A DNA stretch of 64,000 nt, from assembly GCA_965203475.1 (NCBI GenBank), contig OZ241890.1, positions 1,798,001 through 1,862,000 of the forward strand, written 5' to 3'. Below are positions 1 to 9,324 of this stretch, piece by piece (within the stretch, counting starts at the first letter, position 1; the number at the start of each line of letters is the position of its first letter). Source of the DNA: JABDMD01 sp965203475 (GTDB lineage: Bacteria; Pseudomonadota; Gammaproteobacteria; UBA4575). The notes under the pieces are model-generated. The model had not been told where the DNA came from and ran no database searches. It saw only the letters and a program-made list of their open reading frames with translations. The translations under genes were made by a program, and so were the position numbers.

Positions 1-1
1 C

Positions 2-418
2 GGCGGCATAAAACTCGCTGCCATTGCAGTATTTGGACCCTCGCCCGTTGCAGTGTTACTTTTCGAGATAATTCTCAACGCGACATCGATATTTAATCAC
101 AGTAACGTACGCATCCCGATAAAGATCGATGCTGTGCTACGACTATTTGTGGTCACTCCAGACATGCATCGCGTTCATCATTCTGTGTTGCCATACGAAA
201 CGAACAGTAATTTTGGTTTCAACTTGCCTTGGTGGGATCGATTGTTCGGGACGTACCGTGCCCAGCCATCTGGCGGTCACGAGCATATGGAAATTGGCAT
301 CGAAATTTTCCGAGATCCTAGAGAACTACGGCTAGACCGGTTACTGCTCCAACCTTTTCGCGGTAACGCCCGCGCAGGCGGCTATCCAGTGGGCAGCCGC
401 CGGAAGGCGAGTGAATGA
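2..418 (+). CDS. Sterol desaturase / fatty acid hydroxylase family protein, C-terminal part
   Basis: The frame is open to the left edge, so the N-terminus is outside the window. The visible part has FNHSN, the iron-ligand motif MHRVHHS and the downstream NSNFG...WWDRLFGTY block that ends the catalytic core of the membrane-bound di-iron hydroxylase family (FA_hydroxylase). Such enzymes hydroxylate or desaturate lipids in the membrane; the substrate cannot be read here. The C-terminal tail is rich in Arg and Gly and not recognisable. The first ATG seen (53) is internal to the domain and is unlikely to be the true start. Confidence 0.85.
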   Translation, partial: GGIKLAAIAVFGPSPVAVLLFEIILNATSIFNHSNVRIPIKIDAVLRLFVVTPDMHRVHHSVLPYETNSNFGFNLPWWDRLFGTYRAQPSGGHEHMEIGIEIFRDPRELRLDRLLLQPFRGNARAGGYPVGSRRKASE

Positions 419-540
419 TCACACCATGAATTCGTGTGATAAAGTTTTCCAATTCGGATCGGCTCTGTTCATCGTTTGCGAGACTATTCTCGTATTCTTA
501 TTAGGACTGGTTCACACGAATGCAAAGACACAACAGACTT

Positions 541-636
541 GGAGAGGGAGACTGTCTGGTGGCATCCGCGGACTTCAAATCCGTAGAGAGGTAGTATACC
601 TATCTCTGGTGGGTTCGACACCCACCCCCTCCGCCA
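541..636 (+). tRNA. selC: tRNA-Sec (anticodon UCA)
   Basis: The 96-nt sequence folds as a selenocysteine tRNA: an anticodon loop CTTCAAA with UCA anticodon closed by a five-pair stem, a very long variable arm (AGAGAGGTA / TACCTATCTCT region), a T-arm GTGGG-TTCGACA-CCCAC, and encoded CCA at 634-636. The acceptor pairs GGAGAGG with CCCCTCC, with one A-C mismatch. Length is close to the 95 nt of E. coli selC. It implies that the organism makes selenoproteins. No selA or selB is in view. Confidence 0.93.
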
Positions 637-661
637 CACTCCATACTGACGGCTAGAATTA

Positions 662-1477
662 ATGAAGGACCCAGAGAAGATCAATGCTTCGTTGCCGCCA
701 ATATTGCGTAGCAAATTTTCGGCCGCGCGTTCGGAATTTACGCCCGAAAACCTTTTAAGAGAGGCCCGTCGCCAGAAGGCGATTACGGTAGATAACATTC
801 CGCAAGTCTGTATTCTTGACCCCGACGGCGACATTGTGAGGCACCTGATCGCATCCAAAAATGCCAGCCGCCACCCTGGATGGGCTTGTTACCACACGGA
901 CCTATATGCATTCACCTACAAGGGCGTGAACTTTGGTATTGTTGGCTGCGCGGTCGGGGCGCCGTTTGCCGTACTTGTGGCAGAAGAACTGTTTGCCTGT
1001 GGATGCCAACTGCTCATCAGCATGACATCAGCAGGTCAAATTCTCTCGATTAAGTCACCACCCTATTTCATCATCATCGATCGCGCCCTGCGTGACGAGG
1101 GCACGAGCTACCACTATCTCGATGCGGAGGATTACAGCACGCTCGATAGTGATTTGCTTAAACTGTGCAAAGAAGCCCTTGTCAGCGCAGGCAATTCCGT
1201 GTTGGTTGGCACAACGTGGACAACGGATGCACCATTTCGCGAAACCACAGAGGCCATCACGGCCGCTAAAAATGCAGGTGTACTTGCTGTCGAAATGGAA
1301 GCCGCTGCACTTTACGCCTTCGCTCAAGCTCGCAAGAAGCCCGTGCTCTGCATTGCGCATGTAACTAATCAATTAGCTCGTATTGAGGGAGATTTTGAAA
1401 AAGGCGTATCCGATGGCGCGGAAGATTCTCTCAAACTGATCGCAACACTTGTGCGCGTGTACCAAGGAACGGAATGA
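662..1477 (+). CDS. Nucleoside phosphorylase (purine/uridine phosphorylase superfamily)
   Basis: A 271-aa protein of the PNP_UDP_1 fold, which cleaves nucleosides with phosphate to base plus ribose-1-phosphate in the cytosol. Signs are the Gly-rich VGCAVGAPFAV strand, the TSAG turn, VGTTWTTDAPFRET before the substrate loop, and VEMEAAALYAFA, the family motif whose Glu and Met contact the ribose. The start is 25 bp after selC, without an obvious Shine-Dalgarno sequence. The base specificity is not predictable, and the next gene is a separate regulator. Uridine phosphorylase is the closest resemblance I can name. Confidence 0.85.
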   Translation: MKDPEKINASLPPILRSKFSAARSEFTPENLLREARRQKAITVDNIPQVCILDPDGDIVRHLIASKNASRHPGWACYHTDLYAFTYKGVNFGIVGCAVGAPFAVLVAEELFACGCQLLISMTSAGQILSIKSPPYFIIIDRALRDEGTSYHYLDAEDYSTLDSDLLKLCKEALVSAGNSVLVGTTWTTDAPFRETTEAITAAKNAGVLAVEMEAAALYAFAQARKKPVLCIAHVTNQLARIEGDFEKGVSDGAEDSLKLIATLVRVYQGTE

Positions 1478-1559
1478 TCACCAAAGGGATAGCGCTAGAT
1501 GTAAGGTGTATTATCCGCTACCATTTATGTTTAATGGGTCAATTGTTTACTTGAATGCT

Positions 1560-2249
1560 ATGACTCGAGATACCTCCTCTCAAACCGATAAGCAATGCGC
1601 CGTGTATCAGTCACTGGCCGCGGTGGCACAAGCGCTTGCTAGTCCGAACCGCTTGCTGTTGCTTGAACATCTCGCTCAGGGAGAGCGAAGCGTTGAGCCA
1701 TTGGCGGACATCACAGGCTTGAGGTTTGCGAACGCTTCACAGCACCTGCAAGCACTTCGCCAAGCAGGACTTGTAGTGGTTCGTAAAGAGGGTCCGCGGG
1801 TTATTTATTCGATCGCAGGTCCCGAAGTGGTGCAATTATTAACGGCGCTGCAGCACGCGGCAGAAACGCAAGTTGCGGAAGTGGAGCGCGTAGTGCGAGA
1901 TTTTCTTGGGGATCGTTACAACCTTGAACCAATCAGTGCCGAGAATTTGCTCGAACGCATTAATAAAGGCCTTGTTACCGTTCTCGATGTGCGCCCTGCT
2001 GGAGAATACCAAGCGGGTCATTTGCCTGGGGCCATTAATATCCCTTACGACCAGCTCAAACGCGGACTGACCAAGCTGCCCAAACGACGTGAGGTGGTCG
2101 CGTACTGTCGCGGCCCTTATTGCGTGATGTCTTTCGACGCGGTGCTAAAGCTTCGCAAGGGTGGTTGGAAAGCACGGCGTTTGGAACGCGGCTTTCCCGA
2201 GTGGAAGGCTAACGGACTGCCGGTTGAAGTGAGTCCGGCACCAAGCTAG
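1560..2249 (+). CDS. ArsR-family regulator fused to a rhodanese domain
   Basis: From the ATG at 1560 the protein is 229 aa. Residues about 15-100 are an ArsR/SmtB winged helix (LASPNRLLLLEHLAQGERSVEPLA...ASQHLQALRQAGLV). Residues about 125-225 are a rhodanese domain (LDVRPAGEYQAGHLPGAINIP) with catalytic-loop cysteines in YCRGPYC. This architecture is a known family, thought to sense or process reactive sulfur species. An in-frame ATG at 1527 would add 11 unlikely residues; I prefer 1560 because the conserved region follows directly. No cognate sulfur gene is adjacent. Confidence 0.9.
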   Translation: MTRDTSSQTDKQCAVYQSLAAVAQALASPNRLLLLEHLAQGERSVEPLADITGLRFANASQHLQALRQAGLVVVRKEGPRVIYSIAGPEVVQLLTALQHAAETQVAEVERVVRDFLGDRYNLEPISAENLLERINKGLVTVLDVRPAGEYQAGHLPGAINIPYDQLKRGLTKLPKRREVVAYCRGPYCVMSFDAVLKLRKGGWKARRLERGFPEWKANGLPVEVSPAPS

Positions 2250-2296
2250 GCCAGACTCAATTCGAAACGCTCGTTACCCGAGACAATTTCTTAGTC

Positions 2297-3157
2297 TTAT
2301 GCTGCGGGTTTCAAAATTTCCTGTGACAGCGACTCTGTAAAATCCCAAGCGCGATCTATAGACTCATAATGCGTCGTTCGTGCAGGCTTCCATTGCTTGA
2401 CATATTCTAACTCCATAAAAGGTTGCAATTCGGGATCGTCGTAAGACATCTCAAGAAAAAGCTCTGTCATGCAATCGATCAGTTCTCTTGGCACCGAGTC
2501 GGGCGACTCGAGATAAGTCAAATTACAATGGTCATATTTTGGCGTGTGATCTAATACTCGCATGTCACTAGCGGCAAAGGTTCCGTCATTGCTGAATCCT
2601 TGGTAGTTGGCTTCTGCCAAACCGGCCGCATCCGCCTCGCCTTCCACAACGGCTTTAGCCGCAGCCACTTCGCCGTCCATTATCCAAGGACGATAGCCGA
2701 AATTTGACGACCCGCATACCAGGAGTTTGTAGTCCCTCGCGGGTTCCAAGCCTGCTTCCTTTAGTGCCAATACCGGAAGCATTGTCGATTCGACTGAATT
2801 GGGGTTACCCACGGCAATGGTTGCACCCTTCAGATCAGCTAGATTTTGGTATTTACTGTCGGAGCGAACCGCGAGCACGCTGGCAACATCGAAATCAGCG
2901 TCGCGCATAACCAGCGCTTCTGCCTTTCTGCCCTCCGCTTCAGCCGTTCGCTGGCTACGGATCCATCCACCCGGATCGTTCCACGCAGTATCAATATGAC
3001 CAAGTAAAAGTTCTGAAATCTGGCGATCATAGGTGTTATACAGGATGTATTCGAATGGAAGCCCCTTCTTATTAAACCATGCCTTGAAGCCGTCCCAGAT
3101 CGTCACCGCGCCAGGGCCAAAGTTGGCAGCCCCCATTAGGATCGTGTCTCTTTTCAT
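2297..3157 (-). CDS. PhnD-like phosphate/phosphonate-type substrate-binding protein
   Basis: A 286-aa protein of the PhnD/SsuA periplasmic-binding fold: SDSKYQNLADLKGATIAVGNPNSVES..LPVLALKEAGLEP and a second lobe GEADAAGLAEANYQGF. It starts MKRDTILMGAANFGPG without any signal peptide or lipobox, and no ABC permease or ATPase gene is beside it. It may be a cytosolic ligand-binding protein rather than a transporter component. A strong GGAGG lies 8-9 nt upstream of the ATG. The ligand is unknown. Confidence 0.75.
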   Translation of the reverse strand: MKRDTILMGAANFGPGAVTIWDGFKAWFNKKGLPFEYILYNTYDRQISELLLGHIDTAWNDPGGWIRSQRTAEAEGRKAEALVMRDADFDVASVLAVRSDSKYQNLADLKGATIAVGNPNSVESTMLPVLALKEAGLEPARDYKLLVCGSSNFGYRPWIMDGEVAAAKAVVEGEADAAGLAEANYQGFSNDGTFAASDMRVLDHTPKYDHCNLTYLESPDSVPRELIDCMTELFLEMSYDDPELQPFMELEYVKQWKPARTTHYESIDRAWDFTESLSQEILKPAA

Positions 3158-3593
3158 CGTGTAGCCTCCTTATTTATTATTCTTTATCTCTATAATATTT
3201 TTTAACTTACATTAGGCTGCAATGCTCGAGTCTCAATACATGTTGAACGAATCGAGCATCGTCGATTTTCCTTACATTATGATAGCGCTCCGGATTCGGA
3301 AACAACAGAAGCTACAGGATTGAATTTTAGAGAATTCCGGATACTTATGGGAAGATCAAGGAAGGGATACCATGATGTCAATGCCAGGATAAAGATTAAG
3401 TACAATTAATCACAATAAATTTAATCTACACCTTATATATATAAGTGCCTGTTGATGGTACTCGAGGAGAAAGAAGACCACCCGCTAGCAGACAGAGGGT
3501 ATGTATTCAGACAATCAGTCAAATTTAGTAAATACACATTAATTAGTTAGTGATTGTCTGTAGATAGGTTTGTACTTTTCCACCAGATTTCCA
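3158..3593. other. Intergenic, AT-rich, with one inverted repeat
   Basis: A 436-bp gap between two minus-strand genes, where base composition changes from GC-richer to AT-rich. It holds a perfect 10-bp inverted repeat, CAGACAATCA (3508-3517) and TGATTGTCTG (3551-3560), with a 33-nt loop. No T-run follows, so a terminator is doubtful. I see no gene or RNA. Confidence 0.5.
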
Positions 3594-5309
3594 CTAATTT
3601 GGTATTACTGGAACCCGTATGTGAGTAGGCGTATCACCACCGAAACAAATTTTCTGCATTGCACTAATCGGCTTAGTTTCATATGGAATGGGATTGCCAG
3701 TATTTGGGTTTCTATCAAATCTCGGAAAACTACTACTTGTGATGTGAACTCTAATCTGATGTCCTTTTTTGAAAACATAACTTGTAGGCCATAGTTTTAT
3801 TTCAATCTTATTCGCACTATCACAACCTTGATCTCCTAACTTGTATTCCGATCTGTTAATACCATCAGTGACATTGTAAGAATCACTATTTTCAAATACG
3901 TCCGTAATTCTCACGACAAAATCTGTATTACTTACATTTGTGTGCACAAAAAGAACTGCAGCTATTGGACCTGTAATCTCCATGTCTGCATCAAGCACTT
4001 CACTTGTATAAACAAGCACATCCTTTCTTACTTCTATATCGTTTTGTAACTCGATTCCAGCTCGCGGGCCTAAAACCACTCCACCTTTTGATGGTACCGG
4101 ATCATTTGGATCATATTCGTAATAATCAGAGCCAAAATTCTCAGAATTATCCCAATTTAATTTACCTGATAACGAAGTTCCTGCATTTCCATCGCTGTAA
4201 ATATATAAATTTTTATAATTTGTCCTTGCTAGTGGCCATTCGTTTTCATATCTCCATTCATTCTTACCAAGTACAAATAATTTTATTTTTCCCGAATCAA
4301 TCTGTTCATTATTTTTATTTAATAATTGTTTATCAAACCAATTTAATCCTTCTTTAATACTTGTTTTTCTATACGTTGGTACTTTCCTTGCCTGTGGTAT
4401 TTTTACTTCTCTTGCATGTGACCATGGGCCAATGATTATTTCTGATTGTTTAAATTGTATGAAATCATTGAGTTGAGATGGTAAAAATGGGTCGAACCAA
4501 CCAGCAAGCATTTGAACAGGTGCATTAATAGATTTGGCTCTATCTATACCATCAATATTTATCCAGTACTTATTTTTAGAATTGTTTAGTACCCAATCGT
4601 TAAAAAACTGAATATCTCTATCAGCTCGCTCATCTGCGTTTATTAAAGGGAATCCCCAAAATCCTTTTTCCATATCCTTTATTTTTGGTTCGATGTCTTT
4701 CTTGCCACTGCTTTGAAGTGACCATCTAAGTGCACTCTCGAGAGAAAAAGCACCGCCTGGGTAAAACATGTCATAGAAGCTAGTACTCACAATATGTAAA
4801 TGGTATGCGCTAATTTTCGGATTAGTTTGGTCAGAGATAGCTAACTGCGTGTATCCAAAGGCAGACCCTCCCCACATCCCTAATTGACCATTGAACCAGG
4901 GCTGTTTGTTCAGCCATTGCAAGGTTTCGATACCATCTTTTCTTTCGTTAATTAAAGGATAGTAATCACCTTGAGATTTATAACGTCCACGTGTTCCTTG
5001 GATAACAACATTGTAACCGCGAGTAGCCCAATATCTTGCAACTGCATCTGACTTTAAACGGTTAGGAAAAGTATTAGTAAAAGGTATTCTTACTAGAATT
5101 GTAGGTACTGGTTTATTAACAATTGGCCTGTAAACATCGGAAACAAGAATAATATTATCTGATGTAATTAAACTATTATCTTCATGTTTAATTACTTTAT
5201 ATTCTCTCGATCGGACTCCTTCATTAGGTAGCAAGAATTGCTGTGTGATAGTTTGACAACCACATAAAAGAAGGATTAACAAAAACGCGAGATATTTAGC
5301 TAGTTTCAT
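3594..5309 (-). CDS. CocE/NonD-family hydrolase, lipoprotein
   Basis: A 571-aa alpha/beta hydrolase of the X-Pro dipeptidyl-peptidase (S15)/CocE family. It has a signal peptide with lipobox LLLCGC (Cys at about residue 18), hence membrane-anchored in the envelope. It then has VSDVYRP..PTILVRIPF, the nucleophile elbow GMWGGSAFG, and a C-terminal jelly-roll region (ADMEITGPIAAVLFVHTNVSNTDFVVRITDVF) typical of the family. Family members hydrolyse prolyl-peptide, ester or amide bonds. The stop of the HTH gene overlaps this start by 4 bp (ATGA), so the two are cotranscribed. The neighbouring GH3 and epimerase genes suggest an acyl-amino-acid or peptide substrate, which is inference. Confidence 0.85.
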   Translation of the reverse strand: MKLAKYLAFLLILLLCGCQTITQQFLLPNEGVRSREYKVIKHEDNSLITSDNIILVSDVYRPIVNKPVPTILVRIPFTNTFPNRLKSDAVARYWATRGYNVVIQGTRGRYKSQGDYYPLINERKDGIETLQWLNKQPWFNGQLGMWGGSAFGYTQLAISDQTNPKISAYHLHIVSTSFYDMFYPGGAFSLESALRWSLQSSGKKDIEPKIKDMEKGFWGFPLINADERADRDIQFFNDWVLNNSKNKYWINIDGIDRAKSINAPVQMLAGWFDPFLPSQLNDFIQFKQSEIIIGPWSHAREVKIPQARKVPTYRKTSIKEGLNWFDKQLLNKNNEQIDSGKIKLFVLGKNEWRYENEWPLARTNYKNLYIYSDGNAGTSLSGKLNWDNSENFGSDYYEYDPNDPVPSKGGVVLGPRAGIELQNDIEVRKDVLVYTSEVLDADMEITGPIAAVLFVHTNVSNTDFVVRITDVFENSDSYNVTDGINRSEYKLGDQGCDSANKIEIKLWPTSYVFKKGHQIRVHITSSSFPRFDRNPNTGNPIPYETKPISAMQKICFGGDTPTHIRVPVIPN

Positions 5310-6046
5310 CGTGGTTTCTTTCGCTTAACACCGAGCAATCTCGCGAAACCCCATTTCCTAAAACCAAGCATCATTGCAACACCATTTCGCTTGTTTGCTG
5401 GAATTTTTAAATCATCACTGATTAGCTGATCAAAATATCTTGTAACCTCATCAAGTTTGTCATGCATTTTATGAATTGCTCCATCGGTAAGCATCCCACC
5501 AACAAAGTGAAGTTTCTCATCAGTACCTGAAAATTTTGTTTTCAGAAATTCAGTTAAAATTTCTTGATTGAAAAACTTTTGAACAGGTCCATCATCTGAC
5601 CATTTAAAATTTCGAGCGGTCAGAACTCGAATACGGTTAAATGGTAATAATTCAATAAGACCAATTTTTTCTAGCTTTATAAAATGCTTGTTGAGCTCAG
5701 CTTCAGAGAAATCAAACGTATCCTTAATTTCATGTTCCTTCCAATGATTAAGAACAAGATAGGTTACTAATAACAACCTATGATCATTCACAAATTCTTT
5801 TTCTTGTTGCAATGTAAGCTGTGTTACTAAAGGTTGTTGCTGCTCTGATTCCAAAACAACTTCTTTGATGTCTATTCCAAGCCAATTGCACAAAGTTTCT
5901 AACCGATTTATTGATAAGTCGGCCCTTGAGAACAAGCGCTTAACACTAGCTTCACTTAAATCAAGAACCTCTGCGGCTTCAGCATAGGTTCTCCCTTTCC
6001 TGCGCATGATTTTTTTCAAGGCGATGTGTATAGATTTACTCTGCAT
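5306..6046 (-). CDS. XRE-like HTH transcriptional regulator
   Basis: 246 aa. Residues about 1-65 form a lambda-repressor-like HTH (IALKKIMRRKGRTYAEAAEVLDLSEASVKRLFS...LETLCNWLGI). The rest, including a second possible winged-helix stretch (HEIKDTFDFSEAELNKHFIKLEKIGLIELL), belongs to a family known to me only as an XRE regulator with a C-terminal effector region. It is divergent from the membrane-protein/GH3 operon across a 236-bp AT-rich gap and 4-bp coupled to the hydrolase, so it probably controls both units. Confidence 0.8.
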   Translation of the reverse strand: MQSKSIHIALKKIMRRKGRTYAEAAEVLDLSEASVKRLFSRADLSINRLETLCNWLGIDIKEVVLESEQQQPLVTQLTLQQEKEFVNDHRLLLVTYLVLNHWKEHEIKDTFDFSEAELNKHFIKLEKIGLIELLPFNRIRVLTARNFKWSDDGPVQKFFNQEILTEFLKTKFSGTDEKLHFVGGMLTDGAIHKMHDKLDEVTRYFDQLISDDLKIPANKRNGVAMMLGFRKWGFARLLGVKRKKPR

Positions 6047-6282
6047 AAGCCTAAAAGTATCAAATAATAATACATTAGTATCATATATTACTAATAATTA
6101 TATATATGTTGCATTATATAATACTTTAAGAGATTCTAACACCAATTCGTACCAATTATTGGCTATCAATCAATACCTAGGGGAGGATTATTTTGAGCCA
6201 AACACAGCTGTTCATAACTTTAATTTCGATCATTTGTCTTTCTCCACTTTGATTAAAAATCTTGAGGAGGAGTATTGGCCTT

Positions 6283-6750
6283 ATGAATTCAGTAAAAGAA
6301 TTTAATGTCTGTCAGGGAACGTACGGAGCTGTTCTTTGGATCCTGCTGGGCCTATTTTGTTTTCGAGTTGTAGCGCAATTAATTCAATCCTATTTTTCTA
6401 TTGAATTATTACCAGCTTTTGATGCTTGGCATAGTGGAGCATTGCCATATCACTATTTAGTAATCACTCAGGTATTAATCATTTTTTTATATGGCTACAT
6501 ATCCGTTCGTTTTACTAACAGGAGCGTAGTTCCAAATAGAAAACTTGGAAATATATTTTTTTATACAGGATTAATTTATGCAATTGTTATGCTTGCGAGA
6601 TTATTTATCGGACTATTTGTAAGTTCTTCCGCGTGGTTTCATGCATATTTACCAATATTTTTTCATTTTGTGCTCGCAGCCTTTTTAATTGTTGTCGGTA
6701 TGTTTCATCTGAAATTTTATAAATCTTATGAGAGACAACTTAATTCATAA
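6283..6750 (+). CDS. Small integral membrane protein, unknown function
   Basis: From the ATG at 6283 the protein is 155 aa with four hydrophobic segments (AVLWILLGLFCFRVVAQLI, YLVITQVLIIFLYGYI, IFFYTGLIYAIVMLARLFIGLF, FFHFVLAAFLIVVGMF). A purine-rich AGGAGGAG stretch about 12 nt upstream selects this start over the TTG at 6262. It overlaps the following fusion gene by 23 bp, so the two are cotranscribed. I do not recognise the family; a membrane partner of the hydroxylase is plausible. Confidence 0.7.
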   Translation: MNSVKEFNVCQGTYGAVLWILLGLFCFRVVAQLIQSYFSIELLPAFDAWHSGALPYHYLVITQVLIIFLYGYISVRFTNRSVVPNRKLGNIFFYTGLIYAIVMLARLFIGLFVSSSAWFHAYLPIFFHFVLAAFLIVVGMFHLKFYKSYERQLNS

Positions 6751-9316
6751 TTTATTCCCATGGGTTGTATATCCATTTGGAATTGGAATAGGAATTTATT
6801 TGCATTTGGTTATGCTGTCGTGGAGTGTTGATCTTCAAATCAGCACTTATGTCCCCGTATTCTTTGCGGCTGGAATAATCACATTGCTTGAGCTTTATTT
6901 ACCACACTTAAAACAATGGACACCTAATCTGAAGGATGTAAAAAATGATGCAATGTACATGTTAGTTGTACAAACGATACTACCAAAAGTATTAGCATTT
7001 TTTACTGCATTAATACTATTACGCTATGCAAATGAAAGTGGTTTATCTATTTTAAATATTTGGCCACATCACTTACCTGTCTGGGTACAGACAATATTGA
7101 TGGTATTAGTTGCTGATTTTTTTCGTTATTGGCTTCATGTTGCTTCTCATAAAAATAGCTTCTTATGGAGATTTCATGCAGTTCACCATTCCCCTAAAAA
7201 ATTGTATTGGATAAACACAGGAAGATTTCATCCAATAGAAGAAGTTGCTCAGTTTTTATTTGATGCATTACCTTTCATTCTATTAGGTGTCAGTGAATAT
7301 GTTCTAGCATTTTATTTCGTATTCTATGCCATAAATGGGTTCTTTCAGCATTCAAATATCAAACTAAAATTTGGTGTGTTGAATTATTTAATTAGTACAG
7401 CAGAACTACATCGTTGGCATCATTCTCGTGTTGAGAAAGAGTCTAATTCTAACTATGGAAATAACACAATTATCTGGGATCTAATCTTTGGTACTAGATA
7501 CCTACCTAATGATAGAAGCATTGAAAAGATAGGGCTAATCAATTCCAAATACCCAGCAACATTTATCGATCAACTTAAAACTCCGTTTGTTGGTGGATTA
7601 GATAAAAAGAATCTTCCATTACCAAGTCTAAGCCAATTAGTTGTAAACGGCTTAATCAAGCTTCAAATGAAAATTACCAAATATACAATTTGGAAGCCTA
7701 TGATGAATGCAGCAAAAAATCCTATGCATGCACAATTTAGTTTTCTAAAACAACTAATTAAGGAAAATGCAAAAACTACATTTGGTGAAGAACATCAATT
7801 TAAAGAGATTAACTCATATGAAGATTATTGTCGGCTTGTACCTATTCAAACCTATGAGTCTTTAAGTCCATATTTTATAAAGCAAGATAACTCAAAAGAA
7901 TATTCTATAAACAATGACCAACCTATCATGTATGCGGTTACAAGCGGGACTACTGGAGCATCAAAATATATTCCGATATTAGATAAAACAATGAAACAAA
8001 ATAAAAAACATCAGAAACTTTTTACTTATATTCAATATAGAGACAATCCTGGAACATTTAGCGGCAAAATGCTCGGAATAGTAAGCCCTGCAATTGAAGG
8101 ATATACAAAAGCGGGGACTCCATTTGGCTCTGTATCAGGTGTTCTGTATAAAAATATGCCATCGATTATGAGATCCAAATATGTGCTTCCATTTGAAATA
8201 TTCTCTATTGAAGACTATGAGCTTAAATATAAGTTAATTCTAAGAATTGCTCTTAATTACAAAGACATCACATACCTAGTAACTGCAAATCCGTCAACTT
8301 TATTAATGCTAGCCAACATGCTTAACGAAAATATTTCAGAATTCGTAAATGAAATTGAGCAAGGTGGTTTTCGGGGATACGAAACATTACCAAAAGGCCT
8401 TCAAAGATTTATCTCGGGAGAGTTGACACAAAATTTGGAACGTGCAAATGAATTGCGTCAACTAATTTTGAATAAAAAAGAATTAACTTTTGCAGAAGTA
8501 TGGCCACAATTACAAACTGTTGTTACATGGACTGGTGGTAGTTGCGGAATCGCATTAGATGCAGTCAAGAAAAAATTACCAGCCAAGACAAAAGTAATTG
8601 AGCTAGGTTATATGGCTACTGAAGTGAGAGGAACAATAACAATTGATGCAGAAAATAATCTTGGTTTTCCTACAATTCAGGATAATTTCTTTGAATTTGT
8701 AGAAAAAGATGATTGGGAAAATGACAAACATAATTTTCTCACAATCGACCAGCTATCTAAAAATAAAGAGTACTATATTTTTATCACGACAAACTCTGGG
8801 CTCTATCGATATTTTATAAATGACATCGTTAGAGTAACTGGGAAAATAGAAAATACTCCTACACTACAATTTATACAGAAAGGAAAAGGCGTAACTAGTA
8901 TTACAGGTGAAAAATTATATGAATGCCAAGTTATCGAAGCGATGAAATTAACAGAGAAAGAGTTAAATTTCACAAATATTTTCTACATTATGCTGGCAAA
9001 CAAAAAGTGCTCAAACTATGAATTATTTATTGAGACATCTGATGATTTTGTGACCCCATTAGAAACAATAAGAGACTATGTTGAGTCTTACCTTTGCAAA
9101 TTGAATATTGAATATGAAAACAAACTTGCAAGCGGGAGGCTAAAACCATTGTCTTTACATCTTGTTCAGGGCGGAACAAGAGAAATATTTAAAAAATATT
9201 TCATCGAAAAAGGTCAAAAAGAAAGTCAATTTAAAATTGTAGCTCTTCAATATAAAGACGAATTGGAGTTTGATTTTGAAAATCACATTCTATGGTTATT
9301 TGAAAAAGCGAGTTAA
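6728..9316 (+). CDS. Fatty acid hydroxylase - GH3 acyl-adenylating enzyme fusion
   Basis: 862 aa in two parts. Residues about 1-280 are a membrane-bound di-iron hydroxylase with several transmembrane helices and the His clusters HVASH, HAVHH, FFQHSN and HRWHHS. Residues about 330-860 are a GH3-family ligase: TSGTTGASKYIP (ATP-binding motif I), TWTGGSCG, GYMATEVRG, YRYFINDIVRVTGK and GKGVTSITGEKLYE. GH3 enzymes activate a carboxylate with ATP and join it to an amino acid or amine. The fusion suggests that an acyl chain is hydroxylated and then conjugated at the membrane. No frameshift separates the halves. The downstream gene starts 8 bp after the stop. Confidence 0.88.
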   Translation: MRDNLIHNLFPWVVYPFGIGIGIYLHLVMLSWSVDLQISTYVPVFFAAGIITLLELYLPHLKQWTPNLKDVKNDAMYMLVVQTILPKVLAFFTALILLRYANESGLSILNIWPHHLPVWVQTILMVLVADFFRYWLHVASHKNSFLWRFHAVHHSPKKLYWINTGRFHPIEEVAQFLFDALPFILLGVSEYVLAFYFVFYAINGFFQHSNIKLKFGVLNYLISTAELHRWHHSRVEKESNSNYGNNTIIWDLIFGTRYLPNDRSIEKIGLINSKYPATFIDQLKTPFVGGLDKKNLPLPSLSQLVVNGLIKLQMKITKYTIWKPMMNAAKNPMHAQFSFLKQLIKENAKTTFGEEHQFKEINSYEDYCRLVPIQTYESLSPYFIKQDNSKEYSINNDQPIMYAVTSGTTGASKYIPILDKTMKQNKKHQKLFTYIQYRDNPGTFSGKMLGIVSPAIEGYTKAGTPFGSVSGVLYKNMPSIMRSKYVLPFEIFSIEDYELKYKLILRIALNYKDITYLVTANPSTLLMLANMLNENISEFVNEIEQGGFRGYETLPKGLQRFISGELTQNLERANELRQLILNKKELTFAEVWPQLQTVVTWTGGSCGIALDAVKKKLPAKTKVIELGYMATEVRGTITIDAENNLGFPTIQDNFFEFVEKDDWENDKHNFLTIDQLSKNKEYYIFITTNSGLYRYFINDIVRVTGKIENTPTLQFIQKGKGVTSITGEKLYECQVIEAMKLTEKELNFTNIFYIMLANKKCSNYELFIETSDDFVTPLETIRDYVESYLCKLNIEYENKLASGRLKPLSLHLVQGGTREIFKKYFIEKGQKESQFKIVALQYKDELEFDFENHILWLFEKAS

Positions 9317-9324
9317 CTACAATC

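Noticed and set aside
411..656. Plus-strand 81-codon frame across selC
   Set aside because: It runs through the tRNA-Sec gene and has no homology-like features.
3508..3560. Terminator at the 10-bp inverted repeat
   Set aside because: The loop is 33 nt and no T-run follows on either strand.
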